Below are positions 7,589 to 16,813 of a stretch of 64,000 bases of DNA, in pieces. The notes under the pieces were generated by a model. It did no database searches. It had not been told where the DNA came from and saw only the letters and a list, made by a program, of their open reading frames with translations. The stretch is from UBA2450 sp045226015. Lineage in GTDB: Bacteria; Bacillota_I; Bacilli_A; RFN20; CAG-826. The position numbers and the translations under genes are program-made. Each line of letters begins with the position of its first letter. Within the stretch, counting starts at the first letter, position 1. Location of the stretch: positions 124,001 to 188,000 of the forward strand of contig JBGVBY010000013.1 in the NCBI GenBank assembly GCA_045226015.1, in the 5' to 3' direction.

Positions 7589-9355
7589 CTAATTGAGTCT
7601 AGCTTTAGAATCAATTTCTTCTTTGATGAGTTTTAAGAATTCATCAATTGAGACAGTGATTTGTTCTTGCTTACCGTACTTACGATAAGTAACAGTTTTA
7701 TTGTCTCTTTCATTATCACCGATAACAATAGTGAATGGAATTTTACGCATTTGAGTATTTCTTAAGCGGTAGCCAAGTTTCTCATTCGCATCATCTTTTT
7801 CCACTCTGATTCCACTCTCTTGCATTAACCTATAAAGTTCGTTAGTGTACTCTAAGTGGAATTCATTATTAACAGGAAGAAGCATCACTTGAACTGGAGC
7901 GAGCCAAGTAGGGAAAGCACCTGCGTAATTTTCAATAATCATGCCGGTAAATCTTTCTATAGATCCTAAGCACGCTCTATGGATCATGATTGGAGTTTTC
8001 TTCTCACCATCTTTATCGATGTAGTAGCAGTCGAATCTACTAGGTAGATTCATATCGAGTTGAACTGTACCGCATTGCCATGTACGTCCCATGGAATCTT
8101 TAAGCTTAAAGTCAAGTTTAGGACCGTAGAATGCTCCATCCCCTGGATTAATCTTAAATTCTTTACCGCTTCTTTGACAGACTTCCGCTAAAATAGCTTC
8201 ACTCTTGTTCCATATATTGATATCACCAATATAACCTTCTTCTGGTCTAGTTGATAATTCAATTCTATAGTCCAATCCAAAGACGTTATAAATCTCATCG
8301 TATAACTTTAAAATAGAAATAATTTCGTCTTCGATTTGGTCTTCTCTAACGTATGTATGTGCATCATCTTGGGTGAATGAGCGGACACGGAATAAACCGT
8401 TAAGGGCGCCACTAGCTTCATGACGATGTACGAGACCTAATTCTGCTAATCTAATAGGAAGATCTTTATAGGAATGTAATTCATTCTTATAGACCAAAAT
8501 ACTTCCTGGGCAGTTCATTGGTTTAATTGCAAAATCTTTGTCATCGATTTTGGTGGTGTACATGTTGTTTTGGTAGTGGTCCCAGTGCCCGGAAGTTTCC
8601 CATAATTCTCTAGAGAGAATAATTGGAGTGTTAATAAACTTATATCCGTATCTTGTATGGATTTCTCTCCAATATTTTTTGAGTTCTTCTAGCATTACCA
8701 TGCCATTAGGGAGCCAGAATGGGAATCCTGGTCCATATTCAGAAAGCATAAATAAACCAAGTTGACGTCCTAAAATACGGTGGTCTCTCTTTTTTCTTTC
8801 TTCTAAGGCTTTAAGGTGAGCGTCTAAATCTTGGGCGCTAAACCAGCTTGTACCATAAATTCTAACAAGCATCTTATTATCAGAGTTTCCTCTCCAATAA
8901 GCGCCTGCTAAATTCAATAATTTGAAATATTTAATTTGTCCGGTGGTTAATAAGTGTGGACCACGGCATAAATCGGTAAATTTTCCTTGGGTGAAGATAG
9001 TAATATCTTCATTGATGTCATTAATGAGTTCGACTTTGTATTTGTTATTCGCGAATCTTTTTAAGGCATCTTCTTTAGAAAGAACTTCACGAACAATGCG
9101 TTCATCTTTGCTGGCAAGTTCATGCATCTTCTTTTCAATTTTTGCTAAGTCGGCTTCGACTATTGGTTCCTTGAAATCGATATCGTAGTAAAATCCTTCT
9201 TCTATAGCAGGACCAAACCCGAATAAAGCATCTGGGTATAATTCTTGAATTGCTTCCGCAAGTAAGTGACTTGTTGAATGGTTGAGTACTTCAAATGCTT
9301 CCTTACTACTTTTTTCAATTTCGACGATTGAACCGTCATGTTGTTGTATTTTCAT
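7589..9355 (-). CDS. thrS: Threonyl-tRNA synthetase lacking most of the TGS domain
   Basis: Class II synthetase for tRNA-Thr. Start ATG 9355 is chosen because the GGAGG ribosome binding site at about 9369-9365 lies inside a longer reading from a TTG at 9373. The 588-residue protein opens MKIQQHDGSIVEIEKSS and reaches the editing-domain HSTSH motif by about residue 27, so the usual TGS domain of about 60 residues is cut to a stub. The editing site is otherwise complete (HxxxH and CRGPH near residue 140). Zinc-site residues are visible in MNCPGSI, DDAHTYV and MIHRACLGS. The anticodon-binding domain is C-terminal. It follows pfkA by 54 bp. Confidence 0.96.
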   Translation of the reverse strand: MKIQQHDGSIVEIEKSSKEAFEVLNHSTSHLLAEAIQELYPDALFGFGPAIEEGFYYDIDFKEPIVEADLAKIEKKMHELASKDERIVREVLSKEDALKRFANNKYKVELINDINEDITIFTQGKFTDLCRGPHLLTTGQIKYFKLLNLAGAYWRGNSDNKMLVRIYGTSWFSAQDLDAHLKALEERKKRDHRILGRQLGLFMLSEYGPGFPFWLPNGMVMLEELKKYWREIHTRYGYKFINTPIILSRELWETSGHWDHYQNNMYTTKIDDKDFAIKPMNCPGSILVYKNELHSYKDLPIRLAELGLVHRHEASGALNGLFRVRSFTQDDAHTYVREDQIEDEIISILKLYDEIYNVFGLDYRIELSTRPEEGYIGDINIWNKSEAILAEVCQRSGKEFKINPGDGAFYGPKLDFKLKDSMGRTWQCGTVQLDMNLPSRFDCYYIDKDGEKKTPIMIHRACLGSIERFTGMIIENYAGAFPTWLAPVQVMLLPVNNEFHLEYTNELYRLMQESGIRVEKDDANEKLGYRLRNTQMRKIPFTIVIGDNERDNKTVTYRKYGKQEQITVSIDEFLKLIKEEIDSKARLN

Positions 9356-9409
9356 AATTACCTTCCTCCACAATACAATAGTGGGCTACATATTTTTTAT
9401 TAAATGTTA

Positions 9410-10369
9410 CTATTGTAACATATTAATCAAGCTTAATAATCCTTCGTGGATATCACGTTTCATCGCTAAAGCTTCTTCAATATCAATAGCGACGATTTCG
9501 TTTTTAACTTGTCCGATAACCTTAGCGGTTTCTCCGTTTAGTAAGCATTCAACAGCTTTAGATCCCATTCTACTAGCAAGGATTCTATCGAATGCGCTTG
9601 GAGCGCCACCTCTTTGAAGGTGACCTAAGATTTCTACATTTGTATCAAATCCAGTCTTATCTTGGATTTTCTTTGCTAAATCGCGAACATCGAGTAAGTT
9701 CTCAGAAACAATCACGATTGCATGGCTCTTCTTTTGTGCTTTTAATTTTCTAAGCTTCTTAAAGATGTGTTCTTCATCATATGGGTGATCATAAGTGATG
9801 GTAAGTTCAGCAGCTTCAGCGATAGATGAATAAACCGCTAAGTCGCCACAATGACGTCCCATAACTTCGATAACACTACAACGTTGATGTGAAGATGATG
9901 TATCTTTAATTTTATCGACACAATCACAGATTGTGTTAAGAGCAGTATTGAATCCGATTGTGTAATCAGTAGATGCCACATCGTTATCGATACTAGCAGG
10001 GATACCAATAACTGGGAATCCGTGTCTAGCTAAATCGAGTAAACCACGATATGTTCCATCTCCTCCGATACCGATTAAGGCGTCGATATCTAAATCTCTT
10101 AATCTTTCAATTGCCTTTAATTGAACTTCTTCTTCTTTAAATTCTGGTAGACGTGAACTTCTTAAGATAGTTCCACCTCTATTGATAATATCTTGGGTGA
10201 ACTCTTTTGTTACTTGACGGATGTCTCCTTCAACAAGACCTTTATAGCCATCAAAGATAACAAACATTTCTTTTCCTTGATATAAACCTGCACGAATGAC
10301 TGCTCTAACAGCAGCATTCATTCCTGGAGCGTCGCCTCCACTTGTTAAGACAGCAATTCTTCTAACCAT
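9410..10369 (-). CDS. pfkA: ATP-dependent 6-phosphofructokinase
   Basis: Phosphorylates fructose 6-phosphate, the committed step of glycolysis. The 319-residue length is typical of the bacterial enzyme. Motifs are MVRRIAVLTSGGDAPGMNAA at the N-terminus, GGDGTYRG (about 103-110, ATP/Mg), PASIDNDVASTDYTIGF (about 124-140, catalytic Asp) and EVMGRHCGDLA (about 169-179). AAAGGA precedes the ATG by 10 nt. It faces away from dnaB across a 277-bp divergent region and is probably cotranscribed with thrS. Confidence 0.97.
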   Translation of the reverse strand: MVRRIAVLTSGGDAPGMNAAVRAVIRAGLYQGKEMFVIFDGYKGLVEGDIRQVTKEFTQDIINRGGTILRSSRLPEFKEEEVQLKAIERLRDLDIDALIGIGGDGTYRGLLDLARHGFPVIGIPASIDNDVASTDYTIGFNTALNTICDCVDKIKDTSSSHQRCSVIEVMGRHCGDLAVYSSIAEAAELTITYDHPYDEEHIFKKLRKLKAQKKSHAIVIVSENLLDVRDLAKKIQDKTGFDTNVEILGHLQRGGAPSAFDRILASRMGSKAVECLLNGETAKVIGQVKNEIVAIDIEEALAMKRDIHEGLLSLINMLQ

Positions 10370-10460
10370 ATTTAAAATGTCCTTTGCTATATAATAGCAC
10401 TCACGATTTTGAATATAAAATATTTTTATGAGAAATTGATGTCTACTTTTCTTCTAAGAG

Positions 10461-10557
10461 TTTTCCACAAAATTAAATGTGGATAAATAAGGAAATCTCT
10501 AACCTACCATAAAGATTTATACTATGTATAAATCATTACATGTGCTTATGTGGATAA
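10461..10557. promoter_or_regulatory. Cluster of three DnaA boxes upstream of dnaB-dnaI
   Basis: TTTTCCACA at 10461-10469 (one mismatch), and the exact reverse of TTATCCACA at 10478-10486 and 10549-10557. The first two face each other 8 bp apart. They lie 33-186 bp upstream of the dnaB promoter and start codon. DnaA control of the dnaB-dnaI operon is known in B. subtilis. Control of initiation genes or DnaA titration is inferred here; there is no dnaA/dnaN neighbour to suggest oriC. Confidence 0.7.
10514..10534. repeat. Perfect 9-bp dyad in the pfkA/dnaB divergent region
   Basis: GATTTATAC, TAT, GTATAAATC. It lies between the DnaA boxes and could be an operator. It has no T-run, so it is not an obvious terminator. 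Confidence 0.5.
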
Positions 10558-10589
10558 AAAATATAGTTAAAAAAAGCAAAAAATAGTCG

Positions 10590-10618
10590 TTGAAAGGGAA
10601 GTGGGTTTAGTTCATAAT
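10590..10618 (+). promoter_or_regulatory. Promoter of dnaB-dnaI
   Basis: -35 TTGAAA (10590-10595), 17 bp, -10 CATAAT (10613-10618), 28 bp before the dnaB ATG. A GGGGGAGG ribosome binding site follows. Confidence 0.75.
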
Positions 10619-10646
10619 TTTTCTCAACACAGGGGGAGGAAAACGT

Positions 10647-11918
10647 ATGGTTATTCTATCTACAACAGATATGTTTGATGTTAAAATTTCCTCCTTATTA
10701 GCGGATTATGATCGTGAAACGATTACTAATCTATATCAACCAATTATTGGCTATACCGCTTTAGCGGTTTATTTCACTTTATGGAGTGAGGCCAAAAACC
10801 AAAGAGTGACATCTTTAACAAGTCACGAACAACTCTTATTAAGAATGAGAATTGCCACTGGTGAGTTTATCAAAGCGAGAAAGACACTAGAAGCAGTGGG
10901 ATTAATCAAAACAAAACTTGAAAAGCTTAGTGGTGCGTCTTTATATCACTATGAATTATTCGCGCCAAAAACCCCCGCTAAATTCTTTAACGACACCCTT
11001 TTATATGGATTATTAATTCAAAACTTAGGTGAGAATGATGCTTCTAGACTCAAAAGAGTGTATGACAACAACAATGGAAACATCTTAGGAGAAGATATCT
11101 CTAGTAGTTTTAATGATGTCTTCCATCCTGATTTTGAAGACGCAGCATTCTTAAAAGCTGCCTCTGGTAGTGGTAACTCTTTAGGTAGAAGAAAGAGTAA
11201 GATTGACACTGAATTCTCTTATGAGAAGTTCTTTAACACTCTTAAGAATATCAGTCAAATTAACGATAAATCGTTAACCAAGAACGAAATGAAGGAGATT
11301 GAAAGATTATCTACTCTATATGGAATCTCTGAAGAAGTAGCAGCAGAGAAGGTTGCTAACTGTTATTCAATTGAAAACTCTAAAGGTAATCGTGTAGATA
11401 TTTCTCAGCTCGATAAAGATTTTAAGAATGAAATTTCTTACGGAGTTAGAACTCGTAATAAAAAAGCCACCAGAAACATCGTTAGTGGTGATGAAGGATT
11501 AGCCGCTAAGATTAAGTTCTTTGAAACAAGTAATCCAAAAGTTGTTCTTTCGGCATTACAAAACGGCACTAAACCTGCGATGGCGGATCTTAACATCCTC
11601 AAGTCTTTATCGATGGACTATAAACTTCCTAACGCTGTTATTAACGTAGTTATTGACTTTGTGTTACAAATGAACAATAACGTTTTAAGTAAATACTCTG
11701 TTGAAAAGATTGCGTCCTCTATTTCTAGAGAAGGTATAGAAACCGCGATTGATGCGATGCAATATTTAAATGAAAACTATGCGAGCAGTAAGAAAAACGC
11801 TAGTAAAAATAAGACAGTGAGTAAATCTAAACAAAATGAAGAGCAAGTTGAAGATAAAAATGATATCTTAACTGATGAAGAGATGAACAAACTCTTAGAT
11901 GAATTTAAGGATCGATAA
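10647..11918 (+). CDS. dnaB: Replication initiation protein of the DnaB/DnaD family
   Basis: In Bacillota DnaB (with DnaD and DnaI) remodels the origin and loads the replicative helicase. The 423 residues begin with a winged-helix DDBH1-type region (IYQPIIGYTALAVYFTLW-like, about residues 28-60). A DnaD-like helical domain follows around 200-260 and a second near 290-370, and the tail is charged. dnaI directly follows (TAA then ATG), as in Bacillus, and this is the main reason for choosing dnaB over dnaD. The primary sequence alone would only support a DnaD-domain protein. Confidence 0.85.
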   Translation: MVILSTTDMFDVKISSLLADYDRETITNLYQPIIGYTALAVYFTLWSEAKNQRVTSLTSHEQLLLRMRIATGEFIKARKTLEAVGLIKTKLEKLSGASLYHYELFAPKTPAKFFNDTLLYGLLIQNLGENDASRLKRVYDNNNGNILGEDISSSFNDVFHPDFEDAAFLKAASGSGNSLGRRKSKIDTEFSYEKFFNTLKNISQINDKSLTKNEMKEIERLSTLYGISEEVAAEKVANCYSIENSKGNRVDISQLDKDFKNEISYGVRTRNKKATRNIVSGDEGLAAKIKFFETSNPKVVLSALQNGTKPAMADLNILKSLSMDYKLPNAVINVVIDFVLQMNNNVLSKYSVEKIASSISREGIETAIDAMQYLNENYASSKKNASKNKTVSKSKQNEEQVEDKNDILTDEEMNKLLDEFKDR

Positions 11919-12821
11919 ATGGAAAGACTAAAAGTTAATCAAAACGTGATGATTGATGAATCCACCATTAAAGAAATGGAGAAGGTTGTTTTTTCTAATC
12001 TCAAAGCTCTTAAATATCTTAGAGATTTAGGTCTTAGTGATGAAGCGATTAAAAGAAACATCACCAAAATCTATGATTTTGCTCTTGATATGACTAACTG
12101 TAAAGGCTGTAAAGGATTAGGCTATTGTAATAAAGATCCTAAATATTTAGTTAACTCAGTCACTTATAAAAATGGAGTGGTGGATCGTAACATTATTCCA
12201 TGTAAGAAATACTTAGAACACACCAACTTTAAGAAGAAATTTGTCACTGTTGATTTCCCAGAAGAATGGCTTGAAAACAAGATTCACGGTAATGTTTATA
12301 ATCTTAAATCCAAAATTAAGATGGAAATTTTGATGCAATATTCTTCAAGTATTAAAGGTGAAAGTAATCGCTGGATTTTTATGCAAGGTGGAATATCTAG
12401 TGGTAAATCTTTCTACGCTGCAACACTTTGTGTTGATGCTGCTAGAAACAGTGAACTAAATAAGATTGCGTTTATCAATGTCCCTAATAGATTTAAGGAA
12501 CTCTCCGATATGCTTTTCACTAAAAACCCTAACTTTGATAGTGAGTTAGAAAAATATAAGACCGCTGATTTACTTGTCTTAGATGATTTTGGTAACGAAT
12601 TCAAAAGCGACTTTGTTAGAGATAACATTCTTTTCCCAATCTTATCAAGTAGAGTGAGAAATAGACTTTTTACTATTATTACAAGTAATTATACTATCGA
12701 TGATTGTGCATCAATGTATGAGACCACTAAAGCATCCAAACCAAAAATTGAGCAAATTCGACAAATGCTCAATTTAATGTGCAAGAAGGAATATTTTATA
12801 TACGATCCTTCGCTTGAATAA
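11919..12821 (+). CDS. dnaI: Primosomal helicase loader DnaI
   Basis: AAA+ ATPase that loads the replicative helicase. The N-domain has the zinc-binding set CKGCKGLGYC (Cys61, 64, 70, with Cys95 in IIPCKKY). The Walker A motif is GGISSGKS (157-164) and Walker B is LLVLDDFG (about 213-220), with a sensor-like ITSN near 260. Its ATG immediately follows the dnaB stop, and AAGGA lies 8 nt upstream inside dnaB. The 3' end overlaps the convergent mutM-coaE gene by 26 bp, with no terminator between them. Confidence 0.93.
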   Translation: MERLKVNQNVMIDESTIKEMEKVVFSNLKALKYLRDLGLSDEAIKRNITKIYDFALDMTNCKGCKGLGYCNKDPKYLVNSVTYKNGVVDRNIIPCKKYLEHTNFKKKFVTVDFPEEWLENKIHGNVYNLKSKIKMEILMQYSSSIKGESNRWIFMQGGISSGKSFYAATLCVDAARNSELNKIAFINVPNRFKELSDMLFTKNPNFDSELEKYKTADLLVLDDFGNEFKSDFVRDNILFPILSSRVRNRLFTIITSNYTIDDCASMYETTKASKPKIEQIRQMLNLMCKKEYFIYDPSLE

Positions 12822-14202
12822 AGACTTTCTTTATTTCCTTTTCGAAGGTTTTAAAATCTAGATTATTAAGAATAAGGTAAGTAGCCTTATTTTTATTTTC
12901 GTCAATCTTATTGGTTTCGTTAATTTTCTCTAAGTAGATTGCTTTTTCTTTGTCTCGATTTTGTAATCTTTCGAGTTGTTTTTGCTTATTTATATCAATA
13001 ACTACAATCGTATCGAAGTAGTGGTCCATTTTAGATTCAAACAATAAAGGAACTTCAACCACTCTAATTGGATTAGATTCTTTGTCTAAGAAATTTATAA
13101 TTTCTTTTTCAACAAGGGGATGAATGATTTTCTCTAGCTTTTTCTTGTTTTTAGGATTAACTAAAATGTTGTTTCTGAGTAAAGCTATATCAATCTTTCC
13201 GTTAGGGAATTTGATGAGCAAAGTTTTCTCTATTAAATTGATAACTTCATCTTTTTGATAAAGCTCATGGACGATTTCATCACTACTTAAAGTAGCGGCA
13301 CCTAATTTCTTATAGATGTCTAATGCAGTTGATTTACCGCTACTGATTTTACCAGTTAAGCCAATATTGATTGGTGCGCCTTTTTTAAGCTGACAACATG
13401 GGCAAAAAGTTGTGCCTCTTCCACCGACTTTGATGAAGCGATATTCATGTCCACATGTAGGACAAATCTCTCCACTTCGTCCATATATCTTGATTCTGGT
13501 TTGGAAATTGCCATCAATATCTTTTCCTGGATGATAGCTTTTAATAGTGGAACCACCCATTTCAATTGCGGTCTTTAGTATTTCTTTAGAATTACTAATG
13601 ATATCTTCCCATTCTTTTTTACTGATTTTATTAGCGGGAGTTAAAGGATGAATATGACTTGCGTAAAGAGTTTCATCGACATAAATATTACCTAAACCAG
13701 TGATAAGAGTTTGGTCTAGTAGTGTAGTTTTGATTGGCTTTTTACTATTCTTCACTATCTTTAAAATGAAGCTGACATCATTAACATCAAATGGCTCTGG
13801 ACCAAGTTTAGATAACATCTCTTCTTTTAAGTAGTCACTTTCGTTAGATAACTTTAAGATTCCAAAGGCTCTACTATCGTCATAGCAAAGCTTAGTGTTA
13901 TCAGTGAAGTGGAATGTCACTTTCGCGTATTTACTATCTTTTTCACTTTCTAAAAATTCATAGTACTTTCCTTCCATTCTTAAATGAGAAATAATGACTT
14001 TGTCATTACTTAGATGGAAGATGAGATATTTACCAACTCTAGACATGCTTAAAAATGTCTCACCAACGAGAGATTTTTTGAATTCGTTTACATCTCCTTC
14101 AATAGTTAAATTTCGGTATACATCAATTGATTTGATGGTTTTACCGATGACTATTTTAGAGAGAACATTTTTAATCGTTTCTACTTCTGGTAATTCAGGC
14201 AT
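12796..14202 (-). CDS. Fusion of formamidopyrimidine-DNA glycosylase (MutM) and dephospho-CoA kinase (CoaE)
   Basis: Residues 1-272 are a full MutM/Fpg: MPELPEVET with catalytic Pro2, the H2TH region LLDQTLITGLGNIYVDETLY (161-180), and a C-terminal zinc finger with Cys247, 250, 267 and 270. It removes 8-oxoguanine. Residues 278-468 are a full CoaE: P-loop GLTGKISSGKST (281-292), VVEVPLLFES and IIHPLVEKE. It makes CoA from dephospho-CoA. The linker is about five residues (LKKGAP). mutM and coaE are neighbours in many Bacillota (polA-mutM-coaE), so this looks like an in-frame fusion of adjacent genes. The coaE half has no ATG, GTG or TTG near the junction, which argues against a masked separate gene. 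polA ends 2 bp upstream. Confidence 0.9.
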   Translation of the reverse strand: MPELPEVETIKNVLSKIVIGKTIKSIDVYRNLTIEGDVNEFKKSLVGETFLSMSRVGKYLIFHLSNDKVIISHLRMEGKYYEFLESEKDSKYAKVTFHFTDNTKLCYDDSRAFGILKLSNESDYLKEEMLSKLGPEPFDVNDVSFILKIVKNSKKPIKTTLLDQTLITGLGNIYVDETLYASHIHPLTPANKISKKEWEDIISNSKEILKTAIEMGGSTIKSYHPGKDIDGNFQTRIKIYGRSGEICPTCGHEYRFIKVGGRGTTFCPCCQLKKGAPINIGLTGKISSGKSTALDIYKKLGAATLSSDEIVHELYQKDEVINLIEKTLLIKFPNGKIDIALLRNNILVNPKNKKKLEKIIHPLVEKEIINFLDKESNPIRVVEVPLLFESKMDHYFDTIVVIDINKQKQLERLQNRDKEKAIYLEKINETNKIDENKNKATYLILNNLDFKTFEKEIKKVFIQAKDRI

Positions 14203-14204
14203 AT

Positions 14205-16811
14205 TTATTTACAGTCGTACCAAGATTTTCCGAATCCTCCATCAACTTGTAGAGGAATTGATAAGTTGAGTGCGTGGATCATCTTATCATGGATAATTTG
14301 GTAGGCTTTCTCCTTTTCTTCTTTAGGAACTTTGAAAATTAGTTCGTCGTGAATTTGAAGAACCATTTTGGTTTTAAGTTTATTTTCTTTTAACGCTTTA
14401 TCAACATCAATCATTGCTGATTTTATTAAATCAGCAGCACTTCCTTGAATAGGAGCGTTCATCGCTGCACGTTTCGCGAATTCTCTTACTTGATAGTTCG
14501 CATCATGTAGTTCTCTAAGATATCTTCTTCTACCCATCATCGTGGAGACATATCCTTGTTTAAGAGCTTCATCTACAATGTTTCTAAAGAAGTCGTTAAC
14601 TTCAGGGAAGGTGTTATAGAAGCTTTGAATGATATCTTTACTTTCTTTAACAGAGATATCGAGTTGTTCGGATAATCCCCAGTCGCTAATACCGTAAATA
14701 ATTCCAAAGTTAACTGCTTTAGCTTTTCTTCTTTGAAGTGGAGTTGGTTCTCCGTCTAAATGGAAGATACTTTTTGCGGTCGCTGTGTGGATATCGCTAT
14801 TAGGATCTTCAAAGATTTTCTTAAGGTTTTCACAGTTAGATAAGTGAGCAAGTATTCTTAACTCAATTTGCGAATAATCTAAAGACAAGATCTCATAGTT
14901 ATCATCATCATAATAGAAGGCAGTTCTAATCATTTTGCCTTCTTCATCTCTTATAGAGATGTTTTGTAAGTTCGGATTAGAAGAACTGAGCCTTCCGGTT
15001 TGAGTCATTGCTTGATTGAAGTTCGCGTGAATCTTTCCATCTTTATAGATATGCGCTTTAAGTCCTTCAACATAAGTTGAGAGTAACTTAGAGTATTTAC
15101 GATATTCCATGATTTTTGAAATAATTGGATGTTTGTCGATATACTCTTTTAAAACATCTTGAGAAGTGGAGCGACTCTTTCCGTTTATAATTCCAAGTTT
15201 CTCGTAAAGAATATCTCCGAGTTGTTTTGGAGAAGAGATATTAAAGTCTTCGCCAGCAAGTTCATGGATTTCTTTTTCTAATACATCGAGTCGAGATTTC
15301 CATTCTTTACCCATATCATCAAGAACTTTGTAATCAATTGGGAATCCTTCAATTTCCATATCGGCAAGGACATTTACCAAAGGTAATTCCAATCTTTCAT
15401 ATAATTCAAGAGCGTTAATCTTAACGAGTTCAGATTTCACCTTTCCATCTAAAACTTTTGAGTAGAATGCAATCTTACATGTCTTTTCTGGGTTCTCGTT
15501 ATTAAATAAGGAAAGAGCTTCATCACTATTAGTGGCGATATCAATACCAAAGACATTTAATACTGATTCAGCTTTATATTTAACAGCGGTGTCCACTAAA
15601 TACGCTGCGATTAGGATATCAAACTCTAATCCGTTAATCTCAATATTACGTTTTGCTAAGGCAACTTTAATGGCTTTATAGTCAAAACAGAACTTTTTAT
15701 ATTGTTCATCTTTTAAGATTTTGAGAAGTGTTTCATCTTTAGAAGCATCATCCATATTTAAATAGTAGTGGTGATGTCCATCAGAGATCGCGATTCCAAA
15801 AACTTCAGAATTAAAATAGTCTTCACTATCTTCAAAATCTAAAGCCACTCCAATTGAGTCTTTAAGTTCTAATCCTTTTAATGAAGAAACAACTTCGATA
15901 TCGATTTTGCTATCTTCTAAGTTTTGTTGTTTCCATTTTGGACTAGCTTTACTTATGAGTTGCTTGAGTCCATATTTTTGACAGAACTCATTTAATATAT
16001 TAAATGAATACCCATGATATTTTGTATCGTTTAGGTTAAACGGAAGAGGGACATCGGTTTTAATAATCGCTAAATCGCGAGAGATTCTTCCGATTTCGCT
16101 ATTCGCAGCAATTAGTTCTCCAACTTTGCCTTTGATATTACTAGCGTTAGCGATGATGTTATCAAAATTACCGTATTCTTCGATTAATTTAACTGCGGTT
16201 TTTTCTCCGACTCCTGGTATACCTGGAAGATTATCAGAACTATCTCCTCTTAGACCCTTATAATCAATGATTTGAATTGGTTCAAAACCATATGTTTCTT
16301 TAACCATAGAAGGAGTCATAGAAACAATATCGGATAATCCTTTTCTAATGATTTCCACAGTGATTCTATCACTCACTAATTGGAGGAAATCTCTATCAGA
16401 GGTATATAGATGTACTTCGTAACCTGATTTTTCTGCCATTTTAGCGACAGTACCGGCGATATCATCTCCTTCAAATCCTTCTTCTTCAAATTGGAAGATG
16501 CCAAAGGCATTTAAGAATTCTCGAGCGATTGGGAATTGTCTTACTAAATCTTCAGGAGCGGGTTTTCTATTTGCCTTATATGTTTCTAAGGCGTCGTGTC
16601 TAAAGTTATGTTTAGCGGCGTCAAAAGCGACGATAATTGATTCGTCTTTGTTGAGATTAGAGATGATTTTGTTCATCATATTGCTAAAAGCAAAAATTGC
16701 GTTAGTAGGAACACCGTCCTTATTACGCATAATCTCCATTCCTGGATAAGCAGTCGCGTAATATGACCTAAATAACAACGAGTTACCATCGATAATTGTA
16801 ATTTTTGCCAT
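14205..16811 (-). CDS. polA: DNA polymerase I
   Basis: Repair and Okazaki-fragment polymerase. The 868 residues contain a 5'-nuclease domain (about 1-290, with IIVAFDAAKHNFRH and GYKGLRGDSSDN-like metal-site Asp residues). A degenerate 3'-5' exonuclease domain (about 310-490) keeps a DFED motif I but lacks recognisable motifs II and III. The polymerase domain (about 490-868) has DYSQIELRILAHL (motif A), RRKAKAVNFGIIYG (motif B) and QIHDELIF (motif C). Loss of proofreading motifs is common in Bacillus-type PolA. It is in an operon with dnaE (2 bp upstream) and mutM-coaE. AGAGGA precedes the ATG. Confidence 0.97.
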   Translation of the reverse strand: MAKITIIDGNSLLFRSYYATAYPGMEIMRNKDGVPTNAIFAFSNMMNKIISNLNKDESIIVAFDAAKHNFRHDALETYKANRKPAPEDLVRQFPIAREFLNAFGIFQFEEEGFEGDDIAGTVAKMAEKSGYEVHLYTSDRDFLQLVSDRITVEIIRKGLSDIVSMTPSMVKETYGFEPIQIIDYKGLRGDSSDNLPGIPGVGEKTAVKLIEEYGNFDNIIANASNIKGKVGELIAANSEIGRISRDLAIIKTDVPLPFNLNDTKYHGYSFNILNEFCQKYGLKQLISKASPKWKQQNLEDSKIDIEVVSSLKGLELKDSIGVALDFEDSEDYFNSEVFGIAISDGHHHYYLNMDDASKDETLLKILKDEQYKKFCFDYKAIKVALAKRNIEINGLEFDILIAAYLVDTAVKYKAESVLNVFGIDIATNSDEALSLFNNENPEKTCKIAFYSKVLDGKVKSELVKINALELYERLELPLVNVLADMEIEGFPIDYKVLDDMGKEWKSRLDVLEKEIHELAGEDFNISSPKQLGDILYEKLGIINGKSRSTSQDVLKEYIDKHPIISKIMEYRKYSKLLSTYVEGLKAHIYKDGKIHANFNQAMTQTGRLSSSNPNLQNISIRDEEGKMIRTAFYYDDDNYEILSLDYSQIELRILAHLSNCENLKKIFEDPNSDIHTATAKSIFHLDGEPTPLQRRKAKAVNFGIIYGISDWGLSEQLDISVKESKDIIQSFYNTFPEVNDFFRNIVDEALKQGYVSTMMGRRRYLRELHDANYQVREFAKRAAMNAPIQGSAADLIKSAMIDVDKALKENKLKTKMVLQIHDELIFKVPKEEKEKAYQIIHDKMIHALNLSIPLQVDGGFGKSWYDCK

Positions 16812-16813
16812 AA

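Noticed and set aside
10461..10557. Replication origin (oriC)
   Set aside because: Only three DnaA boxes, no dnaA or dnaN, and no clear unwinding region with DnaA-trio repeats. A regulatory cluster is the simpler reading.
13370..13390. Frameshift error making a false mutM-coaE fusion at the A6 run
   Set aside because: A one-base change would leave the coaE half without any start codon, while the present frame gives two complete domains. Kept as a check in the findings.
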